64,000 nt of DNA from Shewanella psychrophila (GCF_002005305.1 NZ_CP014782.1:3348001-3412000); one strand, 5' to 3'; positions 26,456 to 35,377 are shown, counted from the first letter of the stretch. Numbers and translations: made by a program. Notes: a model not told the origin generated them from the letters alone.

Positions 26456-27376
26456 TCACACCTGCTGATATTTTTCTACCAGCCGATTGATTGTTTCACA
26501 AATACTCTCTATCAGTGACTGCCTGACAGGGGTTGGATTTTTTGATTTAAATGACCATAAACTTATAGGAAAGCAAACAGCTTGATTCAACTCTTTAATA
26601 TTTAAACGCACTAAAGACCCCGCAATAAGATCGTCATGAACCAGACCTTTAGGCAATAATGCCCAGCCTTCATGAATTTCAAGCAAGGCTTTCAGCACGC
26701 TCATATTCTCTATCCTTTGATAATGAGGCGACAACACCACCGAGGATTGCATATCTGCAGTGATACAATCTTCAGGGACCAGCTGCCTAACTCCTCTCAA
26801 TTGTGTAATACCTACTTTTTCTGTCTCTGAAACTTTCACCAATGGGTGTCCAGCCCCTACCACAGGAATAAAGTGTAAGTTAGCTAAATGAATATATTGC
26901 ATCCGGCTTATCGCCTTCCCCTTAAAGGATACCCCCAAGCCTAAATCAGCCTCACCGGCTTCTAACTCCGCAATGATCTCTTGCCTGCTTCGATGTAACC
27001 AATGAATGTTGGTATCGGGAAATTTTGAACGAATCGCTTGAACGCTTAAGGTTATCAGTTCCTTTGGAATTAAATCACAATGCACAATCGTTAATTCACT
27101 CTCAATACCTTCACCTATGCTGGCACTCAAGGATTCAAAAGAGGAGGTGTACTCAGCTAAGTTTTTAGCGTGCGCCAATAAAGCATGACCGTCACGAGTG
27201 AGCACAGGAAATTTAGCCGAACGCTCGAAAAGCCCGTAGCCCAAATCTATCTCTAAATTTGCGATCACTTGACTGAGAGTCGACCGATCTCGTCCTAACG
27301 TTCGCGCAGCGGCACTAAAGGACCCAGTTTCAGCCACAGTAACAAAGGCCCTGATCTGCTCATAACTTAAGCTCAT
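26456..27376 (-). CDS. LysR-family transcriptional regulator
   Basis: 306 residues from the ATG at 27376 (MSLSYEQIRAF), chosen because AGGGGGGA lies 5 bases upstream. The helix-turn-helix is at about 17-40 (ETGSFSAAARTLGRDRSTLS). The rest is a LysR substrate-binding domain. It is divergent from the C59 hydrolase gene, with 101 bases between them, the classical arrangement of a LysR regulator and its target. The ligand is unknown. Confidence 0.9.
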   Translation of the reverse strand: MSLSYEQIRAFVTVAETGSFSAAARTLGRDRSTLSQVIANLEIDLGYGLFERSAKFPVLTRDGHALLAHAKNLAEYTSSFESLSASIGEGIESELTIVHCDLIPKELITLSVQAIRSKFPDTNIHWLHRSRQEIIAELEAGEADLGLGVSFKGKAISRMQYIHLANLHFIPVVGAGHPLVKVSETEKVGITQLRGVRQLVPEDCITADMQSSVVLSPHYQRIENMSVLKALLEIHEGWALLPKGLVHDDLIAGSLVRLNIKELNQAVCFPISLWSFKSKNPTPVRQSLIESICETINRLVEKYQQV

Positions 27377-27477
27377 GACAATCCCCCCTAGCGTGGATCT
27401 CATCCATCAACTCTGATGTGTATCCATAGAATGTACCACATATGATAAGGCGACATTGACGACTACGAGGCATACAC

Positions 27478-28527
27478 ATGAAGATTCACTTTACTGCACT
27501 TACTTGTATATTCACCTTAGGTCTTGCTGGGGCAAGCACATTTACAGTCGAAGCCTGCACAGACGTTGCTTGGAATACCAAAACATTCGGCACGCTCATT
27601 AGCCGAACCAATGATTGGCTAGAGCCAACGAAAGGAGAGATCCGGGTACTACCAGCAGGTTCAGAACGGCTCTTACTAGGTTTAGACAAAGCTGGCGGAA
27701 AATACAAAACCAAATACACAGTTGCGGGCATATTCTCATATGGAGGCTTAGTTCATGACGTCGTTAATAGCGAAGGCATGCGAGCTAGTGTTCTGTATTA
27801 CGGACCTATGACCATGGGAGAAAAGCTTAAAGGCAGCGTGTCTCAACTAACATACGGTGAGTATCTGGCAACTAATTTTGCCAATGTAAAAGAGGTGCTA
27901 GCTAACATTAACCAGATAAAATCCACCTTAGTTGAGCTTCCGGGGCTTCCTATTGCACCTAAGTTCCACTGGACTGTGACTGATAAGTCTGGCGATCGCG
28001 CGATTATCGAATTAGATCCTGAAGGGGTGAACGTCTACACAGGTGAAGACGCCCAGGTCATGACCAATCAACCTAGCGTAAAAGCGCACATCGATAATTG
28101 GGACAAAGTCTGGTCCAAACAAGAGCTAGCGAATTCCAATGGAAAAAGCATAATAGGTGAGAAAGGTAATGTTAACCCAGAGCAAAGGTACCTACATGCT
28201 CGCTATTTTCTATCGCATCTAACCGAACCTCAAAGCACCATCAATGGCTTAATGAAATTACAGGCCACTGTCGTCAAGGTTCCTCACGACGCGCCAAATA
28301 GAATTGTCGATGGCGAGATGACTGAGTACGCCACCGAGTGGACCATAAGCCAGAGTCTGGAGACAGGAACCACCTTCCTGGAATATACATGGGGCGATGT
28401 CTTTACCCGTTTTAACCTTAACGTTTACACACTTATCGAAAACAACAAACCAGTGAGAATCAAGTTAGATGATCCAAATCTGGCCGGGGATATCACCCAG
28501 AAGATAATCGACTTAAGTAATAAGTAA
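27478..28527 (+). CDS. Choloylglycine hydrolase / penicillin V acylase family protein (C59)
   Basis: 349 residues. A signal peptide ends at VEA, so the mature chain would begin with Cys27: the N-terminal nucleophile expected for this Ntn-hydrolase family. Other family residues: Arg in ISRTNDW, Asp in that motif, and the later Asn in VMTNQPS plus Arg-Asn-type residues in NPEQRYLHARYFL. Family members cleave bile-salt amides, penicillin V or N-acyl-homoserine lactones. The periplasmic, Gram-negative type (cluster with Pectobacterium PVA) is the best guess. A GAGG element precedes the ATG by 8 bases. The gene ends inside a heptamer repeat array. Confidence 0.85.
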   Translation: MKIHFTALTCIFTLGLAGASTFTVEACTDVAWNTKTFGTLISRTNDWLEPTKGEIRVLPAGSERLLLGLDKAGGKYKTKYTVAGIFSYGGLVHDVVNSEGMRASVLYYGPMTMGEKLKGSVSQLTYGEYLATNFANVKEVLANINQIKSTLVELPGLPIAPKFHWTVTDKSGDRAIIELDPEGVNVYTGEDAQVMTNQPSVKAHIDNWDKVWSKQELANSNGKSIIGEKGNVNPEQRYLHARYFLSHLTEPQSTINGLMKLQATVVKVPHDAPNRIVDGEMTEYATEWTISQSLETGTTFLEYTWGDVFTRFNLNVYTLIENNKPVRIKLDDPNLAGDITQKIIDLSNK

Positions 28528-28548
28528 TAAGTAATAAGTAATAAGTAA
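28514..28548 (+). repeat. Five tandem copies of TAAGTAA at the stop codon
   Basis: The heptamer TAAGTAA is repeated five times without change. It overlaps the last codons and the TAA stop of the C59 hydrolase gene. Because seven is not a multiple of three, the array puts stop codons in all three forward frames. Confidence 0.95.
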
Positions 28549-28558
28549 TGAGCATATC

Positions 28559-28595
28559 AGGTCACCTTACTCTAATCATTAGCCTAAGGTGACCT
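28559..28595. terminator. Bidirectional hairpin between the C59 and YHYH genes
   Basis: An 11-bp perfect inverted repeat AGGTCACCTTA / TAAGGTGACCT with a 15-base loop lies between two convergent genes. Confidence 0.6.
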
Positions 28596-28601
28596 AACGA
28601 C

Positions 28602-29984
28602 TTAATGGCTATGCAGCAAGTTAGATAAAGCTGGCCCTACCTTGCTAAAGGAGTCATCAAGCTCGCCTTTGTAGCAGTTCAATACCCAAGGATAACTGTC
28701 GGTAATGTAATAGCCATATTGGCCATCGATTGTCATGCCATTACATTCATCTAAGTCACCTTGCCCGGATAAAAACTCATAATCACCTCTGAATTGACCG
28801 TCATAATCACTACTGGCTATGCCACCGACTCCATCAATAGGCGTTGTATAGCCACTTACGGGTTGTCTAGCACCGCCATTCGCTTTCAAGATAAAACTAG
28901 ACTCAGCTTCACGGACTAAACTGGTCTGAGGGTCTTGAAAGCAGGGGCCATATACCGGGAAGCCATCTGCTGCAAAACCGATAACAGGCGACACCTCTCC
29001 TGTGGCAGCACAATCTAAGTCATACATAGCCATAGGGCTGCCATGATAATGATAAGTGCCATCAGGCTGAACATGGGCATTATGTTCATCGGTGCCAAAG
29101 TTATTCAGCTGTGACATAGGGTCATAACGCCAAGGATTATCAATTTGATCTTGGCCGCAACCAATCTTCTCTTGGCCCAAAGGCTCGTTACCTACCCCAT
29201 AACACGCTGCGGCCAACAGATCGATAGCAACTCCATTGAGCATCACAGCATTAGTAACACCTAGGTTTAAACTTGTGCTGCTTTGCACCTGCAGAGGCTG
29301 ACTATTAATAACATAATTGGAGTCCTGCACAGACACATTAGTTGCAAAGCTTGCTTGAGCATCATTGAAGTCATGATTTGGAATATCATTAGCTTGTACA
29401 ACACAGTCCCCATTACTCATTGCAATGGTTAGATCTCCGCTGAATCCCATAGCTCGTTGAAGATCCATGACATTGGAGAAGTAACTGCCTTCATAACTAC
29501 CACAGCTACCGGCACGGCTGGTAAATTCAACATTGGTGATATCCACAGACTCTGTAGTGGCTATCACATCGATTAAATCTTCATTACTATCGACCTGACC
29601 ATCGTTGACAATCAAGGATACTTGATAGCTTCCTACAATATCGGGGGTGAAATCCGGTTGCGATGAAGTTTGTCCATTCAAACTGGCATTACTGCCATCA
29701 GGCATCGAAGCAAACACCCAGTTATATGACAAGCTATTACCATCGGCATCACTACTTGCTGTACCATCAAGATTCACAACGCTGCCAACAGCCTGTGTTA
29801 TATCGGCTCCAGCATTTGCCACAGGCGCGATATTCGAAGCTGGTACATCAGGTGTAGTATCAGTCCCACTACTGTCATTACCTGAATCACTATCAGAACC
29901 ACCACACGCCACTAATAATGTACCTAGCGCGACTATCGGTAAACTTCGCTTTAAACCTGAAAATGTATTATTAAATTGCATCAT
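28602..29984 (-). CDS. YHYH-domain lipoprotein with a PKD-like domain
   Basis: 460 residues. The lipobox TLLVACGG gives lipid-modified Cys27, followed by a Ser/Gly/Asp-rich linker. Residues about 50-140 form a PKD/Ig-like beta domain (PVANAGADITQAVGSVVNLD). The remaining part carries the YHYH motif (GTYHYHGSPMAMYD) and the pattern GFAADGFPVYGPC that define the YHYH family, found in many secreted bacterial proteins of unknown role. Start by position: GGGGA lies 3 bases before the first of two consecutive ATGs. It is probably surface or periplasmic. Confidence 0.85.
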   Translation of the reverse strand: MMQFNNTFSGLKRSLPIVALGTLLVACGGSDSDSGNDSSGTDTTPDVPASNIAPVANAGADITQAVGSVVNLDGTASSDADGNSLSYNWVFASMPDGSNASLNGQTSSQPDFTPDIVGSYQVSLIVNDGQVDSNEDLIDVIATTESVDITNVEFTSRAGSCGSYEGSYFSNVMDLQRAMGFSGDLTIAMSNGDCVVQANDIPNHDFNDAQASFATNVSVQDSNYVINSQPLQVQSSTSLNLGVTNAVMLNGVAIDLLAAACYGVGNEPLGQEKIGCGQDQIDNPWRYDPMSQLNNFGTDEHNAHVQPDGTYHYHGSPMAMYDLDCAATGEVSPVIGFAADGFPVYGPCFQDPQTSLVREAESSFILKANGGARQPVSGYTTPIDGVGGIASSDYDGQFRGDYEFLSGQGDLDECNGMTIDGQYGYYITDSYPWVLNCYKGELDDSFSKVGPALSNLLHSH

Positions 29985-30145
29985 TTATCCCCCAGAGATC
30001 CCATCTCATACTTAACGACTCCAACCAGTTGTTAAATATTGGTTAACAATACGATTTTAAGCAATACACTAAGGTGTAAAACAAGGTAAAGCTGTGTCAA
30101 GCTGACTTTGAAGTGCAAAGAGCAAGGCTCGCCATGTAATTGAGG

Positions 30146-30964
30146 CTAGTTTGCAGGCTGCGTAGTAAGTAAGATTAACCGACAGGCATTATTTCCAGTG
30201 ACTAACTCCTCCTGAGGAAACGACTCAAGGTAATCTTCATATGCGCTGTTCATAACAGGGGGGAACTGAGTTATATGACTTTCCATAGCCATTATTTTTC
30301 TGATTTTATAAGCCGTTATATCGACCTTAATACTGACCTCAGCATCATCGATAGGCCTAGCGACACGATAATCTAAAGCAAATTTACTTGCCGAATTCGC
30401 CAGTTCATCAGCCTGAGATTCAGATACGCCAAAATATATCCCAAGCTTAGAAAAATACGTTTCAACCAAGATATTCATGGTTTTATGATCTAGGTTATCC
30501 GTGATCCCTCCTCTTACAAAGGTCAATATTGCTTGGGGCTTTTCACGCTCAATAATACTGTGAACAGCAATAAGAAGACTTTCAATATCTTGATTAAGCT
30601 TACCATCAGAAAAACGCAGGAATATCGGGGCTTGCAGACCTAAAATAGCTACAGCTTCTAATGCTTCTTGCTCCCGTACTTTAGCCAGCTTAGACCCAGA
30701 TAGCCCTTGGCCTGAATGGTCACTACCAGCATCTCCAGAAGTGGCGTATACAGGAAATACTTTTATGCCTAGATCGGCTAACTTTGCCAAAGTACCCGAT
30801 ACCCAAGTTTCATCATCGGGATGGGCTAACAATACAACAACGGATTGAGTGTCTATGAGCTTTGTCTCCCGAGTCAACTGACAAGAACAAGCTAGTAAAG
30901 TAAGAAACATAATTATACAGCTCATCTTCATTAATTTCATGATACACACAAACATCAGCCTCAT
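30146..30964 (-). CDS. PIG-L-type zinc deacetylase, lipoprotein
   Basis: 272 residues. The start is supported by GAGGTGA 4 bases upstream of ATG. The hydrophobic N-terminus ends in a lipobox LLACS (Cys26). The motif VVLLAHPDDETW holds the PIG-L metal ligands His-x-x-Asp-Asp, and FVRGGITDNLDHKTMN supplies the third ligand His. The family removes acetyl groups from N-acetylglucosamine-type substrates. The target here is unknown. Its likely position is the periplasm or outer membrane. Confidence 0.85.
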   Translation of the reverse strand: MRLMFVCIMKLMKMSCIIMFLTLLACSCQLTRETKLIDTQSVVVLLAHPDDETWVSGTLAKLADLGIKVFPVYATSGDAGSDHSGQGLSGSKLAKVREQEALEAVAILGLQAPIFLRFSDGKLNQDIESLLIAVHSIIEREKPQAILTFVRGGITDNLDHKTMNILVETYFSKLGIYFGVSESQADELANSASKFALDYRVARPIDDAEVSIKVDITAYKIRKIMAMESHITQFPPVMNSAYEDYLESFPQEELVTGNNACRLILLTTQPAN

Positions 30965-31107
30965 TGTGTCACCTCAAACCGTCGTAACAGAGTAAAGATC
31001 GACTTAACGTTTATTTAAAATTCTATGGATATATTTTCACAAACAAACTATACAGATGTATAGATCCATGTGTCATCTAAGTATAGCTAATCAACCTTGA
31101 GACACCC

Positions 31108-31518
31108 ATGATCTACTTTAATAATTTAACAGGTCGAAATTATAATAAAGTCTACGATGAAGAGGCTAATAATCCACCAGCAGATTACGACCCCATCATC
31201 TTCAATCTCGATGATCGCCAAGTAGAGAATGCAGTAAATGAAGATTGGCAGCGGGTGATACCAGGGCAAATGGCAATGGTGGTTCAGGGCGACGAAAAAC
31301 TAAGTACAACTGTCTATAAAATTAGTGCCATAGAGCGAACAAAAGACGTAACCACCAATACCGAAGGTTTTATTGTCCGTGGCTCAGTGCTTAGTAAATT
31401 GTCAGTTAAAGGTAACCGCTATAACATCTCTTTCATGTTACATGGTATCGAGCACAAGAGACTGACCGATGGCAGCTTTCAGCGAGATGTCAATCTGATA
31501 TCAGCGGCTGAATATTGA
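31108..31518 (+). CDS. Hypothetical protein
   Basis: 136 residues, no signal peptide, mixed beta character (NFNN..., KISAIERTKDV, GFIVRGSVLSKLSVKGNRYNIS). I do not recognise a family. It is transcribed divergently from the PIG-L gene and converges with the CWC gene, 14 bases from its stop codon. It is probably a real cytoplasmic protein on codon composition, but nothing can be said of its role. Confidence 0.55.
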   Translation: MIYFNNLTGRNYNKVYDEEANNPPADYDPIIFNLDDRQVENAVNEDWQRVIPGQMAMVVQGDEKLSTTVYKISAIERTKDVTTNTEGFIVRGSVLSKLSVKGNRYNISFMLHGIEHKRLTDGSFQRDVNLISAAEY

Positions 31519-31531
31519 TAACCTACAATCA

Positions 31532-31759
31532 CTAACCTATACGTTTGATGCCTAAGATGACTTCTTGATTTAATTTTTCTATGCAGGTTTCACAAATACA
31601 AGAATTGGAGGATGGCATTGCACCTTGCAATACATCTTTTGGCGGAAAAGAAACGCGAGTGCACCAGCAAGTATCTATCGCTCCCCCTGACTCCACAGCA
31701 CAAGCGTTACCTCGTTGACAGAGAGGACAAAGGCCCTGCTCAACGACAAGCTTATTCAT
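31532..31759 (-). CDS. Cysteine-rich CWC-type small protein
   Basis: 75 residues with eight cysteines in the pattern CPLCQRGNAC...CWC...CICETC, which is the signature of the Cys-rich CWC family. The paired cysteines suggest a zinc-binding or redox role; family function is not known. Its ATG lies within the last codons of the GFA gene (8-base overlap ATGAATAA), so the two are translationally coupled. Confidence 0.8.
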   Translation of the reverse strand: MNKLVVEQGLCPLCQRGNACAVESGGAIDTCWCTRVSFPPKDVLQGAMPSSNSCICETCIEKLNQEVILGIKRIG

Positions 31760-32174
31760 CTAAATCAACTCTCATTATGTTAGGCATCCGATCCGCTGAA
31801 TGGTTAACGCCATCATATAGTGTCACACCTTCCTGCAATAGCTTTTGAAGTTGAAAAGGGTCACCCTCTAAGCAAGCCACATTGAATGCATATAAGTGGG
31901 GATTAGAACGTCTCTGGTGATGGGTATAGATCCCACATTGAGAGCAGAAAAAATGTTTCGCACTATGAGTGTTGAATTGATAAAGACTCAATACTGTTTG
32001 CCCTTTGACGATCTGAAGATCGGATAAAGGCACAGAAGCAACAATCGCCCCACGCCGCCTACACATGGAGCAATCGCATCTACGAGGGTCGACTAAACCT
32101 TCGGGTAAATTTATCTTAAGCTCGACAGCACCACAGTGACAGCTCGCCTTAAATAGGTTTGTAGCCTGTATCAT
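31752..32174 (-). CDS. GFA-family (CENP-V/glutathione-dependent formaldehyde-activating) protein
   Basis: 140 residues. Zinc-binding cysteines occur in ASCHCGAVEL near the N-terminus and in RRCDCSMCRRRG, and a third group in HFFCSQCGIYTHH. This is the GFA/Mss4-like fold. Members are annotated as glutathione-dependent formaldehyde-activating enzymes, but that activity is disputed. It overlaps the CWC gene by 8 bases. Confidence 0.9.
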   Translation of the reverse strand: MIQATNLFKASCHCGAVELKINLPEGLVDPRRCDCSMCRRRGAIVASVPLSDLQIVKGQTVLSLYQFNTHSAKHFFCSQCGIYTHHQRRSNPHLYAFNVACLEGDPFQLQKLLQEGVTLYDGVNHSADRMPNIMRVDLDE

Positions 32175-32190
32175 TCCTCACATCTCATAA

Positions 32191-32220
32191 AATAGGGCAT
32201 GTAACTATACATGCCCTATT
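32191..32220 (-). terminator. Terminator hairpin after the TsdA-like gene
   Basis: A 13-bp perfect inverted repeat AATAGGGCATGTA / TACATGCCCTATT with a 4-base loop, followed by TTTT on the minus strand. It lies about 30 bases beyond the cytochrome stop. Confidence 0.75.
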
Positions 32221-32251
32221 TAAGTATATTCAACGGATAAACTAAGAAGCG

Positions 32252-33319
32252 TTAATTTTCCTTAGATTTCTCGGATCCCAAAACAGACCCGGATACTTCC
32301 TCACCATAATATCCCTGATGTTTATGGTATTTATCCTTTAACCCCTGTACATCACCTTTAAAGCGTGGATCTTGAGGCCTTTGGTGATAATTAATATAGG
32401 CAGCAACATCCCAAGCCTCTTGGTTAGATAGCTGGAAGCCTTTAGCAAATGGCATGTTCTCATAGATAAAATAGGCTGCGGTATTGACTCTGTGCATACC
32501 CGCTCCCCAATTAAAGCTGTTCTCGCCCCATAACGGAGGCAGAGAATCAACTCCCTTCATCTCTACCCCTTGACCATTATCACCATGGCAGGTCTGACAA
32601 TGGGCGCCGTACACCACTTTTCCTCTCTCAGGAGAGTAGGCTAACTTAGGCTTATCGATAGAAGGAAAGCCCTTACCGGGTAGCTTAGCTCTTTGCTCGA
32701 CCGTGAGGGCCTGCTTTATTACCTCCGGAACAGGAAAATCAGCTCGCTTACCACCTTTTACCAACTCCTCGTCACTTAACTCAGGGACGGCTCCTGCAAC
32801 TTGATATTTATCCATCAAGCCACTCATGCCTAACCAGTAAGAATAAGCTGACAGGGCGACGAGTTCAGGGCTTCCCTTACCAGGAGCTATACCATTCATC
32901 GAGTAAGTGAAACAACCTTGAAGACGTTCCTCATAACTGTTGACCTTATCGTTTTTCTTACGGTATGCAGGATAAGCAAAATAGGCAGCCCAGAGAGGCG
33001 ATGCATTGGCCTGTTGGCCTGCATTCATATGGCAGTTTGAGCAGTTAAGCTCATTGCCAACCTGTTTATCCTTCAACTGCTGAGTATCAACGAAGAGTTT
33101 ATACCCCAAACGCACTTTATCCCCAAATTCTCCCTCGGGAATAGAGGCTAAACTTCTTGGTTTTAAATACTCACCGGCAGCAGACTTAGGTACAGAGGTC
33201 AACTCCGCTTGCTTATCTTGCAACTCTGTAGCCTGAGCAAGGGAAACATAGGAAAATAAAGCAGCAAATACCACAGTTAGCCAAGCAAAGGCCACTAAAA
33301 CTTTTTTCAAAAAATTCAT
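32252..33319 (-). CDS. tsdA: Dihaem cytochrome c, thiosulfate dehydrogenase (TsdA)-like
   Basis: 355 residues with a signal peptide ending near AQA (residue 30). Two haem-binding motifs: CSNCH at 93-97 and CQTCH at 241-245. The segments between them are strongly TsdA-like: WAAYFAYPAYRKKNDKVNSY, then ERLQGCF with Cys136, which lies 39 residues after His97 and would correspond to the unusual axial cysteine ligand of the TsdA active-site haem; and PPLWGENSFNWGAGM downstream. TsdA oxidises thiosulfate to tetrathionate, or reduces tetrathionate, in the periplasm. It is 9 bases after the split cytochrome gene, so they formed one operon. Ribosome-binding site AGGAG, 6 bases upstream. Confidence 0.85.
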   Translation of the reverse strand: MNFLKKVLVAFAWLTVVFAALFSYVSLAQATELQDKQAELTSVPKSAAGEYLKPRSLASIPEGEFGDKVRLGYKLFVDTQQLKDKQVGNELNCSNCHMNAGQQANASPLWAAYFAYPAYRKKNDKVNSYEERLQGCFTYSMNGIAPGKGSPELVALSAYSYWLGMSGLMDKYQVAGAVPELSDEELVKGGKRADFPVPEVIKQALTVEQRAKLPGKGFPSIDKPKLAYSPERGKVVYGAHCQTCHGDNGQGVEMKGVDSLPPLWGENSFNWGAGMHRVNTAAYFIYENMPFAKGFQLSNQEAWDVAAYINYHQRPQDPRFKGDVQGLKDKYHKHQGYYGEEVSGSVLGSEKSKEN

Positions 33320-33942
33320 GAGTGACTCCTATTCTAGCGTGGAAAAATATTGTGATAAGGCATCGATTTCGCTAGCGGTAAGCTTAGCCGCTATATCGCC
33401 CATAATCCCGTCGATATCCCCTTTGCGTGAACCTGTTTGCCAGGCTAGCAGTTGAGCCTTAAGGTAATTAGCCTGTTGACCCGCCAAACGCGGAAACTGA
33501 CCACCACCAATCCCCGAAGGGCCATGACAAGTGACACAAGCTGGGATAATACGCTCCCAATCCCCTTGGTAAACCAGACGCTCGGTAGGATCGTCATAGC
33601 TGACCTTTTCCCCACGGACATGAGTAGAAACATCGGCTACATCTTGAGATGAGAAGTATTTAGAAACCTGCTCGATAGCCTCTCCCTGAACCGTCATAGC
33701 CATGGGCCCCATGGTCGGATTTTGACGTTGCCCAGTTTGAAAAAGCTTAATCTGTTGTTGAATATATTCGGCGGAAAGGCCTGCGAGTCTTGGACCTACG
33801 GGATCAATCCCTTGGCCTTGCAGACCATGACAGCCTGCACACAACTGAGCTGAAGCAGGCATAGGCGCAGCTTTTGTCTTAGTTTCAGCCGTCGACCCTG
33901 TTACTGTTCCGGCAAAAAACTGACCACTTAACAGTGTTACAA

Positions 33943-34995
33943 GGCCTTGTTTCCTAAATCGATTGAACCTTTTGCAGCTTATGTGATCTGATCTTCCAAT
34001 GTGGTTATTGGAAACATCAAGATGGGTAAAGCTAAGCGTAAAATGACCAATTGGTCTCAGTACAACAAGGCATTGATTAATCGAGGGTCCTTGACCTTTT
34101 GGATTGATGAGCACGCCATTAGCTCTTGGTGTTGCTCTGAACATCACGGCCGCCGTGGCCGTGGGTATATTTACTCTGATGTTGCTATTGAAACTGCATT
34201 GGTTGTTAAAGGTGTATTCAACTTATCACTGAGAGCACTAGAAGGTTTCACTACCTCGGTTTTCCAGCTTATGGATGTGCCACTAACCTCACCAAGCTAT
34301 AGCTGCATTAGCAAACGTGCCAAGACCGTAAATATCAAATATCGCTCACCGAGTCGTGGCTCTGTGGCACATGTAGTGATTGATTCAACGGGCCTCAAAG
34401 TTTACGGCGAGGGAGAATGGAAGACTCGAAAGCATGGTAAAGAAAAGCGTCGTACCTGGCGTAAGTTACACCTCGCAGTAGATGCTAATACGCATGAAGT
34501 CGTAGCAGCAGAAGTCACTCTGGTTAACGTTGCTGATAATGAAGTGTTACCCACATTAATCAAGCCGTTAAGAAGACAGATTAAACAAGTTTCTGCTGAT
34601 GGAGCATACGACACCAAAGCGTGTCACAAACTACTTCAGCGTAAAGGTTGCAAACCCACTATCCCACCAAGAAGCAGTGCTGGGTTTTGGGAGGATGGGC
34701 ATCCTCGAAACGAGGCAGTGAGAGCCCTCAAAAATAATGAGTTAGCGCAATGGAAGAAGGAAAATGACTATCACTTACGGTCACTATCTGAAACAGCAAT
34801 GTACCGATATAAGCAACTAATTAGTCCGAAACTTAGCCTACGAGATTATAATGCTCAAGTAGGTGAAGCGCTGGCAGGTGTAAAGGCAATGAACAAAGTC
34901 ATAAGACTAGGAATGCCAGTTAGGAAACAGGCTGCCTAGTTAGCTCAAACCCTTGGAGTAGCTGCATCTATAGCGAGGATTTGATCAACAACGCC
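33943..34995 (+). mobile_element. IS5-superfamily, IS903-group insertion sequence (1053 bp)
   Basis: Imperfect terminal inverted repeats of about 18 bases: the left end starts GGCCTTGTTTCCTAAATC and the right end, on the opposite strand, GGCGTTGTTGATCAAATC (13 of 18 identical). The 9-base target duplication GTGTTACAA is present at 33934-33942 and 34996-35004. Length, ends and duplication size match IS903 (about 1057 bp). The intact duplication argues for a fairly recent insertion. Confidence 0.95.
34022..34939 (+). CDS. IS903-type DDE transposase
   Basis: 305 residues from the ATG at 34022 (MGKAKRKMTNWSQYNKAL), which is the usual start in this group; an in-frame GTG at 34001 is ignored. The catalytic Asp are in VVIDSTGLKVYGEGEW and ADGAYDT, with the DDE glutamate in the C-terminal YRYKQLI region. 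The reading frame is intact, so the element may be active. Confidence 0.94.
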   Translation: MGKAKRKMTNWSQYNKALINRGSLTFWIDEHAISSWCCSEHHGRRGRGYIYSDVAIETALVVKGVFNLSLRALEGFTTSVFQLMDVPLTSPSYSCISKRAKTVNIKYRSPSRGSVAHVVIDSTGLKVYGEGEWKTRKHGKEKRRTWRKLHLAVDANTHEVVAAEVTLVNVADNEVLPTLIKPLRRQIKQVSADGAYDTKACHKLLQRKGCKPTIPPRSSAGFWEDGHPRNEAVRALKNNELAQWKKENDYHLRSLSETAMYRYKQLISPKLSLRDYNAQVGEALAGVKAMNKVIRLGMPVRKQAA

Positions 34996-35029
34996 GTGTT
35001 ACAACGATAAGTGTAAAGAGATGTCTCAT

Positions 35030-35309
35030 GTTAATCACCCAATGAATACGCCCACAACACATTAAATGTACCATAGATGTAACGCAACTGTATCACATGT
35101 GTGTCATCGAGTTAGTTCAGAGATAAACTTAAATACTGATAGGAGGAAAGGGTGATGCTGGTCGATATTGGAATAGCTCGTATGCCGCGCATAGGCTATA
35201 AATATCTAGAACTTAAATATTTTGTAGAAAGCTAATGCACTTAATATAACTAAAACAGATAAAAACCATTTAAATACTATCCATGAAGTCGGTCTGAGTT
35301 GAACCCATT
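35030..35309. other. Intergenic region, no gene
   Basis: This lies upstream of the split cytochrome gene (its promoter should be here) and beyond the metF terminator. No ORF or convincing operator is visible. Confidence 0.45.
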
Positions 35310-35339
35310 AAAAAATGCCCCATCACAAGACGGGGCATT
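35310..35339 (-). terminator. Terminator of metF
   Basis: Stem AATGCCCC / GGGGCATT with a 10-base loop, followed by TTTTTT on the minus strand. Confidence 0.88.
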
Positions 35340-35377
35340 CAATTCCAGCTTTATGCATTACAGCAACTAAAAATAAC

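Larger units (their letters stand above)
33329..35029 (-). pseudogene. Dihaem cytochrome c4-like gene (TsdB-like) split by an IS903-type element
   Basis: The visible frame from 33329 holds haem motifs CAGCH and CVTCH in a c4-type double domain. Its 5' part is antisense to a transposase. Removing 33943-34995 and one copy of the 9-base duplication rejoins minus-strand 35029-34996 with 33933-33329: 639 bases, an uninterrupted 212-residue frame. The restored N-terminus is MRHLFTLIVVTLLSGQFFAG, a normal signal peptide, with a GGGTGA ribosome-binding element upstream. The insertion falls at about codons 9-12, so the present protein lacks a signal peptide and start region. It was probably the electron-transfer partner of the neighbouring TsdA-like enzyme. 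Confidence 0.88.
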
